40,680 bases of DNA from Bradyrhizobium sp. MOS002 (GCF_003020115.1 NZ_PYFX01000027.1:1-40680), one strand, 5' to 3'. Positions 7,140-16,057 are shown, numbered from the stretch's first letter. A program made the numbers and translations. Notes: generated by a model from the sequence alone, not told the origin.

Positions 7140-8245
7140 ATGACCCAGCGCCTGCCGCCATCGCTGACGCCGCTCGACGCCGCGCTCGCCGCGTTGCTGA
7201 CAGGGCTCGATCCGCTCGCGCCGTGCAGTTGCATTTGACTGAAGCGGCCGGCTGCATCGCGGCAGGCAATCCGCTGCTCGCGGCCCTGCCGTCTTGTGAC
7301 GTCGCTGCCACGGACGGCTGGGCGCTGTGCGCCAATGATCTGGTCGGCGCGTCCTCCTATTCACCGCTGCCTCTCGCAACAGCGCCCGCCTGGGTCGAAG
7401 CCGGCGACGCGATGCCGGCGGGATGCGACTGTGTGCTCGATGCCGACGCAGTCGAGGTGTCTGGTCCGCTCGCCCAGGTGTTGGCGGAAGGCGTGCCGGG
7501 GCAGGGCGTCAGGCGTGGGGGAAGCGACATCGACGGACGAACGCCTGCCGCGGCAGAGGGGTATCCGGTCGGTCCTGCTGCTCTGTTGCTCGCGCGTGCC
7601 GCCGGACTGGACCGGCTGAGCGTGCGCCGTCCGCGGCTGCGCATTGTCAATGTCTCAGGTACAACGGTGACTATGCATTTGATCGCGGACATCGCACGCG
7701 CCGCAGGGCTGGATGTGCAAACGAGCGAGGCCGGCGCGCGAGACGCGGGATCGATCGCGGCGGCGTTCGGTACGCCTACCTGCGATCTCCTGCTGACGAT
7801 CGGCGGCAGCGGTGTCGGTCGCAAGGATGCAGCGGTCACGGCGCTGGCCCAGCGTGGTGATGTGATCGCCCATGGTCTTGCGCTCCAGCCCGGACGCACC
7901 GCCGCGATCGGGCGGCTCGGAACCATTCCTGTCGTCGCCTTGCCCGGATCGCCGGATCATGCGCTTGCGGTCTGGCTCGCGCTCGTGCTGCCGCTCGTCG
8001 ACCGGCTGTCAGCGCGGCTGCCGCGCCGACAGATTGCCTTGCCGCTCGCGCGCAAAATTGCATCCAGCGTCGGCATCGCCGAAATGGTCCTGCTGGCCGA
8101 GGAACAACATGCGTGGGTGCCGCTTGCGGTAGGAGAATGGCCGCTCCAGTCAATTGCCCGCGGGGATGCATGGCTGCTTGTTCCCGCCAGTCACGAGGGA
8201 TTTGCTGCGGGCGCGCCCGTCGATGCCTATCTGATGTGGGAATGA
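7140..8245 (+). CDS. MoeA-like molybdopterin-binding protein, frameshifted near the N-terminus
   Basis: From 7166 the ORF of the main frame (open from 7133) encodes a MoeA-fold protein: CDVAATDGWAL matches the MoeA substrate loop, DAMPAGCDCVL the next segment, LLLTIGGSGVGRKDA the GGVS motif and VVALPGSPDHAL the LPGNP motif. However, the TGDEL motif of true MoeA is replaced by NVSGTTVTM, so catalysis of metal insertion is doubtful. The natural start is probably the ATG at 7140 in another frame, giving MTQRLPPSLTPLDAALAALL and a good N-terminus that ends at a stop after 32 codons. Adding one base near 7223 joins the two frames into GLDPLAPVQLHLTEA and gives 368 residues. The ATG at 7133 in the main frame yields an Arg-rich nonsense start. 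It follows tupA by 54 bp. Confidence 0.75.
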
Positions 8246-8257
8246 TATGGGTTTAGC

Positions 8258-10208
8258 ATGATCATGATCCCGCAATCGCAAGTCCGCAGCGCGCTCGAAC
8301 AGGAAACAGTTCCTCAAAATCCTTTCCCACGAGGAGGCCCTGGCTCGCTTCGAGGCCGCGCTGTTCCCGCGCGCTCTTTTAAGCGAAATGCGCAAACTCG
8401 GTGCTGCGCTCGGTGCGTCGCTCGCCGAAGACATCACTGCGCCGATCGACGTGCCGCCGTTCGACCGTTCCAATGTCGACGGCTTTGCGCTGCGCTCGGC
8501 GGACCTTGCGACAGCCGGCGAACGCGCGCCGGTTCGCCTCGGGTTGAATGGCGAGACCATTCACTGCGGCACCGTACCAGCGCTGCAAGTGGCGGCGGGA
8601 ACGGCAACGCCGATTGCCACCGGCGGTCCGCTGCCGCGCGGTGCCGATGCCGTGGTCATGGTCGAGCATACCCAGCCGGCGGGATCGGGTGCGATCGACG
8701 TCCGTCGCGCGGCCTCGCCCGGGCAATTCATATCCTACGCAGGATCCGATATCGCGCGCGGCGAGGCGCTGCTGCGCGCCGGCACGATTATCGGCTCGCG
8801 CGAGGTCGGCATGCTGGCGGCTTGCGGTCTTGCCGAGGTGAGCGTCGTGCGCAAACCTCGTGTTGCCGTGATCTCCACCGGCGACGAACTGGTTCAGCCC
8901 GGCGAGGTGCTCGCGCCCGCTGCGATCTACGACACCAATGGCGCGATCGTCACTGCTGCGATCGACGAGAACGGTGGTGAGGCGGTTTTCCTCGGCGCCA
9001 TTCCCGACGACGAAGCCCAGCTCGAAGCCGCCATGCGGCGTGCGCTGGCGGACGCCGAGATGCTGGTGCTCTCCGGCGGAACATCGAAAGGCGCGGGCGA
9101 TCTCTCTCATCGCATCATCGGCCGGCTCGGCCAGCCGGGCATCATCGCGCATGGCATTGCGCTTAAGCCCGGCAAGCCGCTGTGCCTTGCGGTGTGCGAC
9201 GGCAAGCCGATCGTGATCCTGCCGGGTTTTCCGACCTCGGCGATGTTCACCTTTCACGACATGATCGTGCCGGTGCTGCGCAAAATGGCCGGACTGCCGC
9301 CGCGCTCCGATGCCAAGGTGAACGCGACCGTGCCGGTGCGCATTGCGTCCGAGCTCGGCCGCACCGAATTCGTCATGGTCTCGCTGGTCGAAGGCAAGGA
9401 CGGCTTGATCGCCTATCCCTCCGGCAAGGGGTCCGGTGCGATCACGTCGTTCGCGCAGGCCGACGGTTTTCTGCGCATCGACGCGCTCGCCGGCCAGATG
9501 CCGGCCGGGACCGAGGCCGAGGTGACTCTGTTCACGCCGCACGTGCGGGTGCCCGATCTCGTCATCGTCGGCAGCCATTGTACCGGGCTCGATCTCGTCA
9601 CGGCGCAACTCGCGCATACCGGCCTGACCGTGCGTTCGATCGCGGTCGGCAGTCTCGGCGGACTTGCGGCGGCACGGCGCGGCGAATGCGATCTGGCGCC
9701 GATCCATCTGTTCGACGACAAGAGCGAGACTTACAATACGCCTTATCTCGTCGAAGGACTCGAGCTCGTGCCAGGCTGGCGACGGATGCAGGGCATCGTG
9801 TTCCGCAAGGGCGACAAGCGTTTCGAAGGCCACAGCGCGAAGGACGCCGTCGTCGCGGCGCTCGCTGATCCCTCCTGCATCATGGTCAACCGCAATCAGG
9901 GCGCCGGCACGCGCATCCTGATCGACCGGTTGCTCGGTGGTGCGCGCCCGGAAGGCTATTGGAACCAGCCACGCTCGCACAACGCGGTGGCCGCGGCCGT
10001 CGCCCAGCACCGCGCCGACTGGGGCATGACCATTGCCCCGGTCGCTCATGCGGTCGGTCTCGGTTTCATTCCGCTGGCGGAGGAACATTACGACTTCGCG
10101 CTGGTCGCAGCACGCAAGCAGAGGCCGGCAGTGCAGGCCTTTCTCGCCGCACTCAGCTCGGACGAAGCGCGCGCCGCGCTGGAGCGGGCTGGATTTCGGC
10201 CGGCGTAG
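8258..10208 (+). CDS. MoeA fused to a PBP-like domain, frameshifted at the N-terminus
   Basis: The main open frame (8388-10208) encodes a MoeA domain (about residues 1-385 from 8388: VPPFDRSNVDGFALR, ISTGDELVQPGE, LSGGTSKGAGDLSH, ILPGFPTSAMF) joined to a C-terminal PBP-superfamily domain (VIVGSHCTGLDLV, NQGAGTRILIDRLL, DWGMTIAPVAHAVGLGFIPL). This two-domain form is known among molybdopterin proteins. The usual N-terminus is present upstream in another frame from the ATG at 8258 (MIMIPQSQVRSALEQ); removing one A from the AAA at 8304-8306 restores EQFLKILSHEEALARFEAAL and a single 649-residue protein. Unlike the preceding gene it keeps TGDEL. It likely acts in the cytoplasm in metal insertion or in sensing the cofactor or oxyanion. 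It follows the previous gene by 12 bp. Confidence 0.8.
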
Positions 10209-10215
10209 AGCTTGG

Positions 10216-10848
10216 TTAGGACGCCGCGTCCAGTGCGGCCAGCCGCTCGGCTTCCGCGATATCCTCGACCGTGTTGGCATTGAAGAACGGATCGAGCGGC
10301 TCGGTCGGCCACGTCACGGTCGCGAGCGGATAACGCGCGGTCCAGCGGTCGATCTTGCGGAGGTCTTCGACCACCAGCGCGTGACGCAGTTCGTCGCGCA
10401 AGCCAACGCGCCACAAGCCGATCACCGGATGCGACTGGCCGCCCGATGCCGCAACGGCGAGCTCGGCAGTCGCCGCGATGCGTTCTTCATGCAAGCGCGC
10501 GACTAGATCGCGCGGCAGGAACGGGCAATCGCCGGCGGCACTCAGCACCCATTCCACCTCGGGCCGGTTCGCTGCGGTCCACTCGAGCGCGGCAAGGATG
10601 CCGGCGAGCGGGCCGGGAAAGCCGGGCACGTCGTCGGCGACGACCTGCAAACCGAACGCGGCGAAGCGGGCGGGATCGCCGTTGGCATTGAGGATCAGCC
10701 CGCTGCATTGGGGCGAAAGGCGCGCGATCACGCGTTCCAGGATGGTGCGGCCGCCGATCGTGCGCATCGGCTTGTCGCCGCCGCCCATGCGCCGCGCCAG
10801 GCCGCCGGCGAGCAGCACGCCTTGCGTGGTCGGAAAGCTAATCGTCAC
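10216..10848 (-). CDS. mobA: Molybdenum cofactor guanylyltransferase MobA
   Basis: The 210-residue product matches MobA, which transfers GMP from GTP to molybdopterin to build the MGD cofactor. The nucleotide-binding start QGVLLAGGLARRMGGGDKP is the family signature; further marks are LILNANGDP, VADDVPGFPGPLAGILAAL and VLSAAGDCPFLPRDLV, with the C-terminal DPFFNANTVEDI. The start is uncertain: a GTG at 10848 overlaps the fdhD stop (10840-10838), with AAGGTG-rich sequence before it, while the ATG at 10893 adds an unrelated basic stretch. The overlap implies translational coupling with fdhD. It is convergent with the MoeA-PBP gene, 7 bp apart. Confidence 0.92.
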   Translation of the reverse strand: MTISFPTTQGVLLAGGLARRMGGGDKPMRTIGGRTILERVIARLSPQCSGLILNANGDPARFAAFGLQVVADDVPGFPGPLAGILAALEWTAANRPEVEWVLSAAGDCPFLPRDLVARLHEERIAATAELAVAASGGQSHPVIGLWRVGLRDELRHALVVEDLRKIDRWTARYPLATVTWPTEPLDPFFNANTVEDIAEAERLAALDAAS

Positions 10849-11728
10849 CACCTTCACCTTTGCGCTTGTGCTTGGCCGATTCCTCCTCGACATAAGCGAG
10901 GTTCTGGTCGTAGACGATGCGCTCTGCCCCCGACAGCGCGATGAACCGTTTGCCGCGCGCGCGTCCGACCAGCGTCAAGCCCACCTGCCGGGCGAGATCG
11001 ACGCCCCAGGCGGTGAAGCCGGAGCGCGACACCAAAATCGGAATCCCCATGCGAACCGTCTTGATCACCATCTCCGAGGTGAGCCGTCCCGTGGTGTAGA
11101 GGATCTTGTCAGAGGCATCGACGCCGTGGCGGTACATCCAGCCCGCGATCTTGTCGACGGCGTTGTGACGGCCGACATCTTCGGTGTAGCAGAGCGGCTC
11201 GCCCTCCCTGCACAGCACGCAGCCGTGGATCGCACCGGCCTCCAGATAGAGCGAGGGCATGGTGTTGATGGTCTGGGTCATCTGGTAGAGCCAGGAAGTA
11301 CGCAGCTCCGCCTTCGGCAACGCCACGCTCTCGACCGCCTCCAGCAGATCGCCGAAGGCGGTGCCCTGCGCGCAGCCCGAGGTCTGCGTGCGCTTCTTCA
11401 GCTTGGCTTCGAAATTGGTGTGGTGTTCGGTGCGCACCACCACCACCTGGAGGTCGTCATCGTATTCGACCTCGGTGACCGCGTCATTATACTTCAGCAT
11501 GTTCTGGTTGAGCAAATAGCCCAGTGCCAGATACTCCGGATAGTCGCCGATCGTCATCATGGTGACGATCTCCTGCGAATTCAGGTAGAGCGTCAGCGGG
11601 CGCTCCACCGGCACCTTGATCTCGATCCTGGCGCCGGACTGGTCGGTCCCGGTCACGCTCTCGGTGAGGCGCGGGTCGTCGGTGTCAGGGACGATCAGGG
11701 GCGGCGGAGCGGTGTCGATCTTCATCAT
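10838..11728 (-). CDS. fdhD: Formate dehydrogenase accessory sulfurtransferase FdhD
   Basis: The 296-residue product matches FdhD: VPVERPLTLYLNSQEI, LALGYLL near residue 70, the cysteine loop TSGCAQG (Cys119), HGCVLC, and the signature YTEDVGRHNAVDKIAG followed by YTTGRLTSEMV. In E. coli FdhD takes sulfur from IscS and delivers it to the bis-MGD cofactor, which is required for formate dehydrogenase activity; the loop there has two cysteines, whereas only one is visible here. The C-terminal tail is charged (KHKRKGEGGDD). The start is ATGATG at 11728. Its presence beside mobA and upstream of the formate dehydrogenase genes fits maturation of that enzyme. Confidence 0.93.
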   Translation of the reverse strand: MMKIDTAPPPLIVPDTDDPRLTESVTGTDQSGARIEIKVPVERPLTLYLNSQEIVTMMTIGDYPEYLALGYLLNQNMLKYNDAVTEVEYDDDLQVVVVRTEHHTNFEAKLKKRTQTSGCAQGTAFGDLLEAVESVALPKAELRTSWLYQMTQTINTMPSLYLEAGAIHGCVLCREGEPLCYTEDVGRHNAVDKIAGWMYRHGVDASDKILYTTGRLTSEMVIKTVRMGIPILVSRSGFTAWGVDLARQVGLTLVGRARGKRFIALSGAERIVYDQNLAYVEEESAKHKRKGEGGDD

Positions 11729-11801
11729 GGCCGCGACGTTAGCATGACATTCGGGTCAAGCCGATATAAGCATGGCGGTGGAAAGCGAAAATGTCTCTTC
11801 T

Positions 11802-11881
11802 CGTCATTGCGGGCGCAGCGAAGCAATTCAGAATTTATCTGCGGAGGCACTCTGGGTTGCTTCGCTGCGCCCGCAATGACG
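11802..11881. repeat. Palindromic intergenic repeat with 25-bp perfect arms
   Basis: The arms 11802-11826 and 11857-11881 are perfect inverted copies (CGTCATTGCGGGCGCAGCG plus AAGCAA), separated by 30 bp. The element lies between the divergent fdhD and mobB genes. A diverged relative lies at 21152-21214. This CGTCATTGCGGGC family is widespread in Bradyrhizobium, from memory. It may have been carried into the spacer as a small mobile repeat. Transcribed, it would form a very strong hairpin within the leader of either gene. Confidence 0.8.
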
Positions 11882-11930
11882 GAACGGGCGGTTCCAGCCC
11901 CGCAATGCGGCTGGCGGAGATCACATTGTA

Positions 11931-12458
11931 ATGAAAGTCATCGGCCTTGCAGGCTGGAGCGGCGCGGGGAAGACCACGCTGTTGACGCGGCTGATCCCGC
12001 ATTTCAATGCGCTGGGATTGCGCGTCTCCGTCATCAAGCATGCGCATCACCTGTTCGACGTCGATGTGCCCGGCAAGGATTCCTGGCGCCATCGCGAGGC
12101 CGGCGCCGCCGAGGTGCTGGTTGCTTCGTTAAATCGCTGGGCCCTGATGCACGAATTGCGCGGGGCGGCGGAGCCGCGTCTGCCGGAACTGTTGAGCAAA
12201 TTGTCGGCCGTCGATCTCGTCATTGTCGAGGGCTTCAAGCGCGAGCCGCATCGCAAGATCGAGGTGCATCGCGCCGCCAACGACAAGCCGTTGCTGTTTC
12301 CCGATGATCCCGGAATTTTCGGGATCGCGGCCGACGTTGCCATTGAAACCCGACTGCCGACCGTCCATCTCGACGATATCGCCGCAGCCGCGGAATTGCT
12401 GCTTCGCGCGGCGATGCCGGTCGAGGAAGCGGTCGCGAAAAGCGCCGCGATGCGCTGA
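11931..12458 (+). CDS. mobB: Molybdopterin-guanine dinucleotide biosynthesis adaptor MobB
   Basis: The 175-residue product starts MKVIGLAGWSGAGKTTLLTRL, a P-loop typical of MobB, followed by VIKHAHHLFDVDVPGKDSWRH, the characteristic MobB segment, and VDLVIVEGFKREPHRKIEVHR. MobB is a small GTPase-like partner of MobA in making bis-MGD; it is not essential in E. coli. The start ATG at 11931 has only a weak GGAG 11 bases upstream. The moeA gene follows after 9 bp, so they are probably one transcript. It is divergent from fdhD-mobA. Confidence 0.93.
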   Translation: MKVIGLAGWSGAGKTTLLTRLIPHFNALGLRVSVIKHAHHLFDVDVPGKDSWRHREAGAAEVLVASLNRWALMHELRGAAEPRLPELLSKLSAVDLVIVEGFKREPHRKIEVHRAANDKPLLFPDDPGIFGIAADVAIETRLPTVHLDDIAAAAELLLRAAMPVEEAVAKSAAMR

Positions 12459-12467
12459 CGAGGCACC

Positions 12468-13724
12468 ATGGCGCAACTGTCGGACGATTGTTTTGTCTTC
12501 GGCGGACCGATGATGTCGGTCGACGAGGCCGTTGGTCTGATCACGACGCGCGTCAACGCGATTGTCGATCTCGAAACCGTGGCGCTCATCGATGCTGATG
12601 GGCGCGTGCTGGCCCGCGATATCGCGGCGCCGCTGCCGCTGCCGCCGTTCACCAATTCCGCCGTCGACGGCTACGCCGTGCGCAACGCGGATCTTCCGGA
12701 CAGCGCCGAGCGGGCGCTCCCGCTCGACGGCCGCATCCAGGCCGGCGGTCTGGCCCTGGCGCCGATCAAGGCCGGTCATACCGCGCGCATCTTCACCGGC
12801 GCGCCGATGCCGCCGGATGCCGAAACCGTCTTCATGCAGGAAGATGTCCGTGTCGATGATGCCGGCCGAATTGTGCTGCCGCCGGGGCTGAAGCCGGGCG
12901 CCAATGTCCGCCCTGCGGGAGAGGACATCCCCCAGGGCCACATCGCGCTGCGCGCAGGCCAGCGCTTGCTCCCGCAACATGTCGCGCTCGCAGCGGCGTT
13001 CGGCCTTGTCAGGCTCGACGTCGTCAGGCGCATCCGCGTCGCGGTGTTCTCGACCGGTGACGAACTGGCCTCGCCCGGCGAGCCGCGCGCGGCCTCGCAG
13101 CTGTTCGACTCCAACCGCTTCATGCTGATGGCGATGCTGCGCCGGCTCGGCTGCGACGTCAGCGACCTCGGCATCTTGCGCGACGAACGGACTTCGCTCG
13201 CGAATGGCCTCAAGCAAGTCGCAGGCACGCACGATCTGATCCTCACCACCGGCGGCGTCTCGACCGGGGAGGAGGATCACGTCAAGGCGGCAGTCGATAG
13301 CATCGGCTCGCTGGTGTTGTGGCGGATGGCGATCAAACCAGGACGGCCGGTGGCGATGGGCATCATCGACGGCACGCCGCTGATCGGATTGCCGGGCAAT
13401 CCCGTCGCGAGTTTCGTCACCTTCGTGCATGTGGTGCGGCCGACGGTGCTGGCGCTTGCGGGCAGCCTGCCGGAGCCGCTGTTGCCGATCCCGGTGCGCG
13501 CGGCATTCACCTACAAGAAGAAGGCGGGCCGGCGCGAATATGTTCGTGCCTCCATGCGGCGCACGCAGGACGGCGCACTCGAGGCAATCAAGTTTCCACG
13601 CGAGGGGGCCGGGCTGTTGTCCTCGCTGGTCGACACCGACGGCCTCATCGAACTCGATGAGGCGGTCACGCGTGTCGAGCCGGGGCAGAGCGTGGGTTTC
13701 TTGTCCTATGCCGATTTGCTCTGA
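12468..13724 (+). CDS. moeA: Molybdopterin molybdenumtransferase MoeA
   Basis: The 418-residue product is a full-length, canonical MoeA, which inserts molybdate (or tungstate) into adenylylated molybdopterin. Motifs in order: PPFTNSAVDGYAVR (about 60-73), GHTARIFTGAPMP, RPAGEDI, FSTGDELASPGEP (about 194-206), TTGGVSTGEEDHV (about 260-272), and GLPGNPVASFVTF (about 305). All expected acidic residues are present, unlike the MoeA-like gene at 7140. GAGG lies 5 bases before the ATG at 12468; a later ATG pair at 12510 is also possible. It follows mobB closely and is followed after 78 bp by the TusA-like gene. Confidence 0.95.
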   Translation: MAQLSDDCFVFGGPMMSVDEAVGLITTRVNAIVDLETVALIDADGRVLARDIAAPLPLPPFTNSAVDGYAVRNADLPDSAERALPLDGRIQAGGLALAPIKAGHTARIFTGAPMPPDAETVFMQEDVRVDDAGRIVLPPGLKPGANVRPAGEDIPQGHIALRAGQRLLPQHVALAAAFGLVRLDVVRRIRVAVFSTGDELASPGEPRAASQLFDSNRFMLMAMLRRLGCDVSDLGILRDERTSLANGLKQVAGTHDLILTTGGVSTGEEDHVKAAVDSIGSLVLWRMAIKPGRPVAMGIIDGTPLIGLPGNPVASFVTFVHVVRPTVLALAGSLPEPLLPIPVRAAFTYKKKAGRREYVRASMRRTQDGALEAIKFPREGAGLLSSLVDTDGLIELDEAVTRVEPGQSVGFLSYADLL

Positions 13725-13730
13725 GGCTTC

Positions 13731-13772
13731 GGCATTGTCTTGGCATTGTCTTGGCACTGCCTTGGCGTTGAC
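13731..13772. repeat. Short 11-bp tandem repeat before the tusA-like gene
   Basis: GGCATTGTCTT occurs twice exactly (13731-13741, 13742-13752), followed by the degenerate copies GGCACTGCCTT (13753-13763) and GGCGTTGAC. It lies between moeA and the sulfur carrier gene, 31 bp before its start codon. It is likely slippage-derived; no function is evident. Confidence 0.6.
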
Positions 13773-13802
13773 GCCGTCGACCCCTCCCGCCATGTTGCGC
13801 CG

Positions 13803-14066
13803 ATGACCAGAACGACGCTCGATCTTACCGGACTGAAATGCCCGCTGCCCGCCCTGAAGACGCGCAAAGCGCTGAAGCCGTTGCAGCCGGGCGATCAGCT
13901 CGAAGTGCACTGCACCGATCCTCTGTCGGTGATTGACATTCCGAACCTGATCCGAGAGACCGGCGACACGGTGGAGATCACCGAGCGCAACGACGCGCGC
14001 ATCGTATTCTTGATAGAGAAGGCCGATCGCTCGATAGAAAATATCAATGGTGCGGCGCCCACTTAG
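13803..14066 (+). CDS. TusA-family sulfur carrier protein
   Basis: The 87-residue product carries the TusA signature LDLTGLKCPLPALKTRKAL, with the sulfur-carrying Cys13 in CPLP, followed by the LQPGDQLEVHCTDPLSVIDIPNLI core and TGD. TusA-family proteins accept persulfide sulfur from cysteine desulfurases and pass it on; in E. coli TusA also affects how much sulfur reaches molybdopterin synthesis. Placed after moeA and not far from fdhD, it may be a dedicated carrier for cofactor or formate dehydrogenase sulfuration. That role is inference from context. The start at 13803 is where the domain begins. Confidence 0.9.
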   Translation: MTRTTLDLTGLKCPLPALKTRKALKPLQPGDQLEVHCTDPLSVIDIPNLIRETGDTVEITERNDARIVFLIEKADRSIENINGAAPT

Positions 14067-14386
14067 CCGGCGGTCACTCGCTTGATACCTACCTTTTGTC
14101 TATCGACATCGATCATCACTTCTGCCCCAATTGACTTTCTCCGCCGAGACGCGGAGGTCGAGTCTTGCCTGCGATATGCGGAGCAAATGGGCCATCGAAA
14201 GAAGCCCGGCCGTGGCGTCGGGCATAGCCCCCAAGGTTAGGGGTTTAACGTCTCGGACGCGCGTGACGATCCTGGCGCGCGTCGATCATTGTGCGGAGCA
14301 GCAGGGACAAAGGCTGCGCTGCAAGGGCTGAGGAACAGGACCGTCGTGGCAGGCCGTTCAGAAGGGCGGCTTTAGGGGAGGAATGC
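14067..14386. other. Intergenic stretch before the OFA transporter gene
   Basis: No gene is supported in these 320 bp. The sequence contains a small run CCCCCAAGGTTAGGGG at 14229-14244 that could pair, and ends with a strong ribosome binding site for the transporter (GGGGAGGA at 14376-14383). A promoter for the transporter and perhaps the formate dehydrogenase genes should lie here, but I could not identify it. Confidence 0.35.
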
Positions 14387-16042
14387 ATGTCTACCATCGA
14401 GAGCGCTGGAACACTTTCGGGTGCCGGCGCAGGTTTTCTGGATCGCGAGCGGACCATCGCGACCGCCGGGTTCAATCGCTGGCTGGTGCCGCCGGCCGCT
14501 TTGTGCATCCATCTCTGCATCGGCATGGCCTACGGCTTCTCGGTGTTCTGGCTGCCGCTGTCGCGCGCGATCGGAGTGACCGCGCCGAAGGCGTGCGCAG
14601 ACATGTCGCTGTTTCAGGAGCTGTTCACAACCAGCTGCGACTGGAAGGTCGCGAGCATGGGATGGATGTACACGCTCTTTTTCGTGCTGCTCGGTATCGC
14701 GGCTGCGGTCTGGGGCGGCTGGCTGGAGCGCGTAGGCCCGCGCAAGGCCGGCTTCGTCTCGGCGCTGTGCTGGTGCGGCGGCCTCTTCCTCGGTGCGATC
14801 GGGGTCTACACCCATCAGCTCTGGCTGTTGTGGCTGGGTTCGGGCGTGATCGGCGGCATCGGTCTCGGCCTTGGCTATATCTCGCCGGTGTCGACGCTGG
14901 TGAAGTGGTTCCCGGACCGCCGCGGCATGGCGACCGGCATGGCCATCATGGGCTTCGGCGGCGGCGCCATGATCGGCGCGCCGCTGGCCAACCTCTTGAT
15001 GAACTACTTCAAGACCCCGACCTCGGTCGGCGTCTGGGAGACCTTCGTCACGATGGGCGTCATCTACTTCGTGTTCATGATGATCGGCGCGTTCCGCTAT
15101 CGCCTGCCGCCGCCCGGCTGGCAGCCCGAGGGCTGGACCGCGCCGTCGAAGGCCAACGCGATGATCTCGAAGGCCAACGTTCATCTCAACGACGCGCACA
15201 AGACGCCGCAGTTCTGGCTGATCTGGTGGGTGTTGTGCCTGAACGTGTCGGCCGGCATCGGCGTGATCGGCATGGCCTCGCCGATGCTCCAGGAGATCTT
15301 CGGCGGCAAGTTGATCGGCCTGCCTGACGTCGGCTTCAATGCGCTCGATGCCGGGCAGAAGGCGCAGATCGCCGCGATCGCCGCGGGCTTCGCCGGATTG
15401 CTGTCGCTGTTCAACATCGGCGGCCGCTTCTTCTGGGCATCGCTGTCGGACAAGATCGGACGCAAGAACACCTATTATACGTTCTTCATCCTCGGCATCG
15501 TGCTTTACGCGTTGGCGCCGACGTTTGCGGCGATGGGTTCGAAGCTGCTGTTCGTGCTCGGCTTCGGCATCATCCTGTCGATGTATGGCGGCGGCTTCGC
15601 CACCGTGCCGGCTTATCTCGCCGACATGTTCGGAACCCAGTTCGTCGGCGCCATTCATGGGCGGCTGCTGACGGCGTGGTCCACCGCGGGCATCATCGGC
15701 CCTGTCGTGGTCAACTACATCCGCGAGTTTCAGCTCGCGGCAGGCGTGCCGCGCGATCAGCTCTACAACACGACCATGTACATCCTCTGTGCGATGCTGA
15801 TCGCAGGTCTGATCTGCAACTACCTGATCAAGCCGGTCGATTCGAAGTGGCACATGAAGGACGCCGATGTCGCGAAGTTGCAGGCGGCAAGCGCCAGCGC
15901 CGCCGCCGCGGGACCGCACGGCTCCTACGGCATCGGATTTGGCGGGCTTGACGCCAAGGCGGCGATGTTCTGGGCCTTCGTCGGCGTTCCCCTGCTTTGG
16001 GGTGTCTGGAAGACATTGGAGAGTGCGGTCAAGATCTTCTGA
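14387..16042 (+). CDS. OFA-family MFS transporter, probable formate (or oxalate/formate) carrier
   Basis: The 551-residue product is a major facilitator protein of the oxalate/formate antiporter (OFA) group. About twelve hydrophobic helices are visible, with AYGFSVFWLPLSRAIG in helix 1, WMYTLFFVLLGIAAAVWGG in helix 2, GLGYISPVSTLVKWFPDRRGMATGMA (typical OFA), the central loop, GGRFFWASLSDKIGRKN after helix 8, and a C-terminal membrane-like extension (KAAMFWAFVGVPLLWGVW). It has an inserted segment between helices 1 and 2 with two cysteines. The ATG at 14387 has GGGGAGGA just upstream. Its position before formate dehydrogenase genes suggests formate transport; the substrate is inferred from context. 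A hairpin follows the gene. Confidence 0.87.
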   Translation: MSTIESAGTLSGAGAGFLDRERTIATAGFNRWLVPPAALCIHLCIGMAYGFSVFWLPLSRAIGVTAPKACADMSLFQELFTTSCDWKVASMGWMYTLFFVLLGIAAAVWGGWLERVGPRKAGFVSALCWCGGLFLGAIGVYTHQLWLLWLGSGVIGGIGLGLGYISPVSTLVKWFPDRRGMATGMAIMGFGGGAMIGAPLANLLMNYFKTPTSVGVWETFVTMGVIYFVFMMIGAFRYRLPPPGWQPEGWTAPSKANAMISKANVHLNDAHKTPQFWLIWWVLCLNVSAGIGVIGMASPMLQEIFGGKLIGLPDVGFNALDAGQKAQIAAIAAGFAGLLSLFNIGGRFFWASLSDKIGRKNTYYTFFILGIVLYALAPTFAAMGSKLLFVLGFGIILSMYGGGFATVPAYLADMFGTQFVGAIHGRLLTAWSTAGIIGPVVVNYIREFQLAAGVPRDQLYNTTMYILCAMLIAGLICNYLIKPVDSKWHMKDADVAKLQAASASAAAAGPHGSYGIGFGGLDAKAAMFWAFVGVPLLWGVWKTLESAVKIF

Positions 16043-16057
16043 TCCGCCGTCGAGACA

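Noticed and set aside
8379..10280. 633-codon minus-strand frame opposite the MoeA-PBP gene
   Set aside because: Antisense shadow with no domain and skewed composition.
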